Shown: positions 59,704 to 64,000 of the stretch, one piece after another
Layout: every line of letters begins with the position of its first letter
How positions within the stretch are numbered: the first letter of the stretch is position 1
DNA from: Epiperipatus broadwayi
Taxonomy: Eukaryota; Onychophora; Udeonychophora; Euonychophora; Peripatidae
Direction of reading: 5' to 3'
Assembly (NCBI GenBank): GCA_028023455.1
Contig: JAQFVV010000031.1
Span: 7,800,093 to 7,864,092, forward strand
DNA: 64,000 nucleotides
Notes under the pieces: model-generated
Databases searched by the model: none
The model's input: only the letters and a program-made list of their open reading frames with translations
Told to the model about the DNA's origin: nothing
Made by a program: the position numbers and the translations under genes

Positions 59704-61572
59704 TTGACTAATAAAATTTCTACTGAGACTAGAGAATTTATGAAGAAAATAAGGAATATGAAGATATACAAAAATGATGTATTAAAAAGAATTGAATATG
59801 TCGAATTTTGTAAAATGGTACGGAAAAGAGTTGAAAATGATATAAGAAAGTATAACTGTGAAATAGCAAGGAAAGGTGTAGAAGAAAATAAAAGTCTCAA
59901 AAATGTTAAACAACATTTTGGTATTGGTAAGAAATTTATATCTGCAATAAGAAAAAAAAGATGGAATTATTACTAAAAAGAGAGATGACATCATGAAATT
60001 GGTAGAAGATTTTTATCAAGAATTATATAGTAATAAAGAACAAGTACCTCCTATATCTATTACATCTTCCGAATTGCCCAGAATTTTAACTGAAGAAGTG
60101 AGACATGCAATTAAGTGTATGAAGAAAGAAATGGCTCCAGGAAATGATGGAATTATAATTGATATATTAAAAGAAGCAGGTGAAGAAATAGAAACAATTT
60201 TAGCAAAGTTATATACCAAATGTCTAAATGATAAAGATGTACCAGAAGATTGGAAGAATGCAGTAATAATATTAATTTTTAAAAAAGGCGATAAAGAAGA
60301 TATTAGAAATTACAGACCTATCAGCCTTTTATCAGTTTTATATAATTTTTTTACCAAGATAATTACAACTCGTCTACAGAGAACTTTGGATTTTCACCAA
60401 CCAAGAGAACAAGCTGGATTTAAAAGTGGTTTTAGTACAATAGATCATATCCAGGTATTGAGAGAAGTCATAGAAAGGAAAAACGAATATGAGTTGTCAT
60501 TATGTTTTGGATTTGTAGATTATGAAAAGGCATTCAATTCTATACACATTTCTTCAGTGATTAAAGCATTGGATCATCAAGGTATAGATCCAGGATATTG
60601 TCATATTTTAAAGAATATTTATAAAAATGCAACAGCAACAATTACATTACCTAATGATACTGGAAAAATAAACATTGAGAAAGGTGTAAGACAAGGTGAC
60701 TCCATATCTCCAAACCTCTTTACAGCAGTGCTGCAAGAAGTATTTTGTGGATTAAAATGGGAAACTAAAGGAGTGAAAGTAAACGGAGAGTATTTAAGTC
60801 ATTTAGATTTTGCAGATGATGTAGTTGTTTTTGCAAATAATGCTTCAGAGCTGCAGGAAATGTTGCAGGAGTTAGCAGATAAAAGTAGAAAAGTAGGACT
60901 AAATATAAATGTTAAAAAGGCTAAAGTAATGTTTAATCGATTTGCTCAAAATATGAAAATAAAGATTGATTATGAAGAATTAGAAGAAGTTAAGAGTTAC
61001 AAATACATTGGTCAGATTATTAATACAGATGGAAACATAATGGAGGAAATTAATCATAGAATTAAACTTGGTTGGAGTGCTTTTGGTAGAAATAAGTTGA
61101 TACTAAAAGGAAATATGCCTATGTGTTTGAAAAGGATGGTTTTTAACAAATGTGTTTTACCAGTTCTTACTTATGGATCTGAGACTTGGACACTTAATAG
61201 AAGAGCAATATCGAGACTTCAGACCACTCAAAGGAGTATGGAGAGATGTATGTTGGGAGTAACAAGAAGAGATCAAAAACGCAATGTATGGGTAAGACAA
61301 CAAACAGGTGTTACTAACCTTATTGAAAAAATTAAAAGATTGAAATAGAGTTGGGCTGGACATATTGCTAGAATAGATGATAATAGATGGACAGTTGAAA
61401 GTTTAAACTGGATTCCAAGAGATTGTAAAAGACCCAGAAAGAGACCACATGTGAGATGGATGGATGAAATAAGAAAATGTGCAGGGGTGTTGTGGAGAAG
61501 AGAAGCTAAAGATCGGAGAAGATGGATTAAACTTGGAGAGACCTTCATCCTGCAGTGGATTGATAATGGTTG
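59704..61572 (+). pseudogene. RTE linker, reverse transcriptase and C-terminal region
   Basis: A linker piece (59704-59976) precedes the 451-codon RT frame (59993-61348). Motifs of the RT frame: APGNDG at residues 48-53, NYRPISLLS at 106-114, FVDYEKAF at 174-181 with catalytic Asp 176, RQGDSISP at 233-240 and FADD at 273-276. The usually conserved Asp after KAF is Asn here (residue 182), whereas copy 1 keeps Asp. The frame stops at TAG 61346-61348. Beyond it, to the TGA near 61572, the Trp-rich C-terminal sequence is still readable. In an active element this enzyme copies its RNA onto the nicked target. Confidence 0.94.
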
Positions 61573-61585
61573 ATGATGATGATGG

Positions 61586-61605
61586 TATATATATATATAT
61601 ATATA
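61586..61605. repeat. (TA)n at RTE 3' end
   Basis: Short (TA)n continuing from the GATGAT tail. Confidence 0.9.
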
Positions 61606-62234
61606 GTAACGGAAATAAAAATAGAAAACCATTTGTATCATAAAATAAATATAGACAAAATTATTAATTATTAAAATATGTTTATAATCTGTGCCATTTG
61701 TAACAGTAAGAAAAACTTGTAACAGCATACAAATTACTGTAATGATGAAAAAGGCTGCTATATTGTAACCGATTATAAATATATAGATGAGTGATTAAAT
61801 GATAGTTGCTATAATTCAATAACTAAACACTAAACAGGATATATGATATGCTCCAGCGGTTTATCAGTTGTATCCGAGTAAAATTAAATGAGAAATGAAT
61901 TTACTGTGTTAGCTAAAATACAATTTATAATTAAATAAGGATGACACTAACACATAAATAAGAACATAGGCATATCATGCTCTATTTGAGTGCCTAATCA
62001 TATCTAACTAAATATAACATTGTAGCCCCTTTGCAACTATCCTAAACATTAATTCTGTCATGGTAATAATGAAATAAATAAATTATCTCATTTCTCAACA
62101 CATAAAATAACAAATTGAAAATTAAAACTATCATCATTAAAGTTTTAAAATATTTCGATATTGGGAAGTCATTTGAGCAATAAAACATACAGGCCTTTGT
62201 CATCAGATAAACAAATATTCGATATAGCAACTGA
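61606..62234. other. AT-rich DNA, no gene seen
   Basis: No feature recognised. Confidence 0.45.
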
Positions 62235-62362
62235 ATAAAAATTACTGTGAATCCCTGGAGTGCATTTCGCTTATCTCCAATACTAGGTTCTTTTAACAAA
62301 TAATCCTTCCTATTCTTCTTTCCAAATATATAAGACCATTCACACACACTGGTGCTATTCAT
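62042..62362 (-). other. Candidate coding segment, minus strand, unidentified
   Basis: A 106-codon open frame. Its first ~45 residues (for example FGKKNRKDYLLKEPSIGDKR) look like real protein, and later residues are hydrophobic and Tyr/Phe-rich. An acceptor-like 'agcaccag' lies just inside the start and a donor-like CACA|GTAATT follows about 110 bases later, so the exon could be about 62240-62345. A second candidate lies next to it at 62391-62579. The family was not recognised. Confidence 0.25.
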
Positions 62363-62390
62363 GACAACTTATAAAACATATTATATAAAG

Positions 62391-62579
62391 TTAATAAGTT
62401 GGAAAAAAGATGGGATCTCTTTTATTCAGTTTAGCTAAGTACATGTGTTTTCCACGAGCACCACTAGATTGTTCTAAATCTAGATAAGCATTACCTGTGC
62501 ATAGTGTAATGAGTTCAAACTCATTCGGTACATTTTTACTACACATGACTTGGATTATAAGTGAACAAAAAAATGACAT
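62391..62579 (-). other. Candidate coding segment, minus strand, unidentified
   Basis: A 62-codon open frame with balanced composition (FELITLCTGNAYLDLEQSSG and following). A good donor-like ACAG|GTAATG lies in it near 62490, and acceptor-like AG sites precede it. It could be an exon of the same unknown gene as the adjacent segment, in the order expected for a minus-strand gene. Chance cannot be excluded. Confidence 0.25.
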
Positions 62580-64000
62580 TCTTATATTTTATCTTTGTCA
62601 ATAAAATTATAAGATCCCATATCACCAAAATTTTTATATTATAAAATTCTTAAAAATATTACTAGCTCAGTTTACATATATTGATGAACAGATGCAAAAT
62701 ACTCTCATTAATGGCTTCCAAACAAACATCGTGAAGACCATTACTTAAGTGGATGACCATGAAACTAGTTACTTTACTTAATTATTCATCACAATATAAA
62801 GATGATAATGATCATGATAATAATGTTAATGATGATATCAGTAATAGCTTTATAATGAACTTACAACAATAAATTTATCTTTATAAACTCATAGGCACTT
62901 TTTAAAATCATCCCTTGTCAAAATGGAATTTAAACATTACACTCACTAACATTTATATAAGTTTATGGTTATTTACTAAAATACTCTTATAGTTAAAACT
63001 AGGATTCAATAAGACTAGTGATGATGCCTGATCATCACACATCTCCCCACGAGATATTCAACTTTCTATAAAACCCTATTTACTAAATATATTAATTATG
63101 TTAAACATTAGATTTACTGATTATAATTTATTTAATCAGTGATGATGGCGATCATAGCTCTTGTATAGTATTATTTGAAACAGTGTTTTAAATCAATAAT
63201 ACAATATCCATCTTTGATGAAGATGATCAAAACTCATGGACACAACATAATTTTAGCTTTCTATTATACGCCTATAATTATTAAAACTTGGTTATTTTCA
63301 AGCATAATCTTTAAATACTTAAATGTAAATCAATATTCCAGCTTGCTTAAAATTTTGCGAGTGCTTGCTTAATATTTGCGAGTGCTGGTGATTCTTAATA
63401 TCTGCAAGTGATAATGATGATCATTTCAATGATAGAATCAAAACAAGAAAATACAACAATATTTTTAATAACAACTGGGAAATCAATTAAGATATATCAT
63501 CATATTTTATTAATACTATTACTCTTTATTTCTTTAAAATCAAATTAATAACTGTGCAATTGACTCTATTATTATAATATTTAACTATAGAATTAATACA
63601 AAATTTTAGATACGCACAATCAAATAAATTTAATATACAAGTTTATCAATTTTTTTTTTGATATTTTATATAAGGTGGCTTAAATTGAAATTAGAAAAAA
63701 AAATTCTATAAATGCTTACTTAAGAATTTCCTTATTTATTACATATCATAAAATTAAATTTCATATGTAATATGTGTGTTTTTCACTTTCATTCTGATGT
63801 AAGTCTTGCTCTACAATTTACCATATTTTAACAAACTATGCACAACCTATTCTTTTGACATGTTTGTATAAGCAGTTACACATGCACACACACCCTGTGA
63901 TATGTCAAGATATATTTTTAAAATGTGTTCCCTTATATTAGGGATTAATACATAAATCACATATATAAAAATATTCTTGCAACCTTGAGCAAAATAAAAT
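62580..64000. other. AT-rich DNA, no gene seen
   Basis: Short GATGAT-like patches near 62800-62840 and 63130. The open frame at 63175-63372 is unrecognised. Confidence 0.45.

Larger units (their letters stand above)
58309..61585 (+). mobile_element. RTE-type LINE, copy 2, near full length
   Basis: About 3.28 kb, the usual size for RTE elements: a ~320-base leader, one continuous ancestral reading frame with endonuclease, RT and C-terminal domain, and a 3' tail of GATGAT repeats. It sits inside (TA)n, so its target duplication cannot be told from the repeat. Frame breaks are one extra A near 59300, one base lost near 59647, 17 bases lost near 59700, one extra A near 59955 and a TGG-to-TAG stop at 61346-61348. 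It is therefore inactive. Comparison with copy 1 shows which changes are private to each. Confidence 0.95.

Overview
The window looks like intergenic or intronic DNA from an AT-rich invertebrate animal genome. By eye it is about three quarters A+T. It holds long (TA)n and (ATT)n microsatellites, non-LTR retrotransposons of the RTE type, tRNA-derived retroposons, many foldback repeats and no dense gene set. The phylum cannot be fixed from the sequence. No complete host gene was found; a few short exon-like segments are listed at low confidence.

Layout. 1-4.6 kb: an inverted fragment of an RTE 5' end (263-584), then a 5'-truncated RTE copy (1926-4640). 6 kb: a 301-bp hammerhead-ribozyme foldback element with a perfect 12-bp target-site duplication. 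7.5-10.6 kb: a less AT-rich block without genes. 10.9-11.5 kb: a strand-asymmetric low-complexity block that may be poorly resolved sequence. 12.8-15 kb: an (ATT)n array, an antisense RTE 3' end and a long inverted repeat. 16.3-20.4 kb: a 64-bp-arm hairpin and two possible exons. 20.5-21.55 kb: a 1-kb hammerhead foldback element with a 15-bp duplication. 22.1-22.6 kb: a purine tract. 24.3-25.9 kb: the best preserved hammerhead element, 1.6 kb of tandem ~450-bp units arranged antisense then sense, with a ~13-bp duplication. 27-33.3 kb: small foldbacks, degenerate tandem repeats, a third hammerhead subfamily (30.8-31.6 kb) and a nested hammerhead remnant. 35-41 kb: a pure (ATT)n array, further remnants, two tRNA-like sequences (one a retroposon with duplicated target) and an inverted tandem repeat. 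41-58 kb: AT-rich DNA with tandem and direct duplications. 58.3-61.6 kb: a near full-length but frameshifted RTE copy inserted in (TA)n. 61.6-64 kb: AT-rich DNA with a possible minus-strand coding segment.

The main discovery is a superfamily of short non-coding retroelements built from tandem units, each unit carrying a type I hammerhead self-cleaving ribozyme. Three related subfamilies (A, B, C) occur. They share homologous bodies, but their ribozyme stems differ in sequence while staying complementary, which is covariation visible inside one window. Stem III is palindromic in all three, as in hammerheads thought to act as dimers. Most well-preserved loci have an antisense half followed by a sense half, and four have or probably have 12-15-bp target duplications. 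This resembles metazoan retrozymes and the hammerhead-bearing terminal repeats of Penelope-like elements. In subfamily B, three of the four ribozymes in the 24.3-25.9 kb element keep an intact core, and a 454-nt excised (possibly circular) RNA is predicted.
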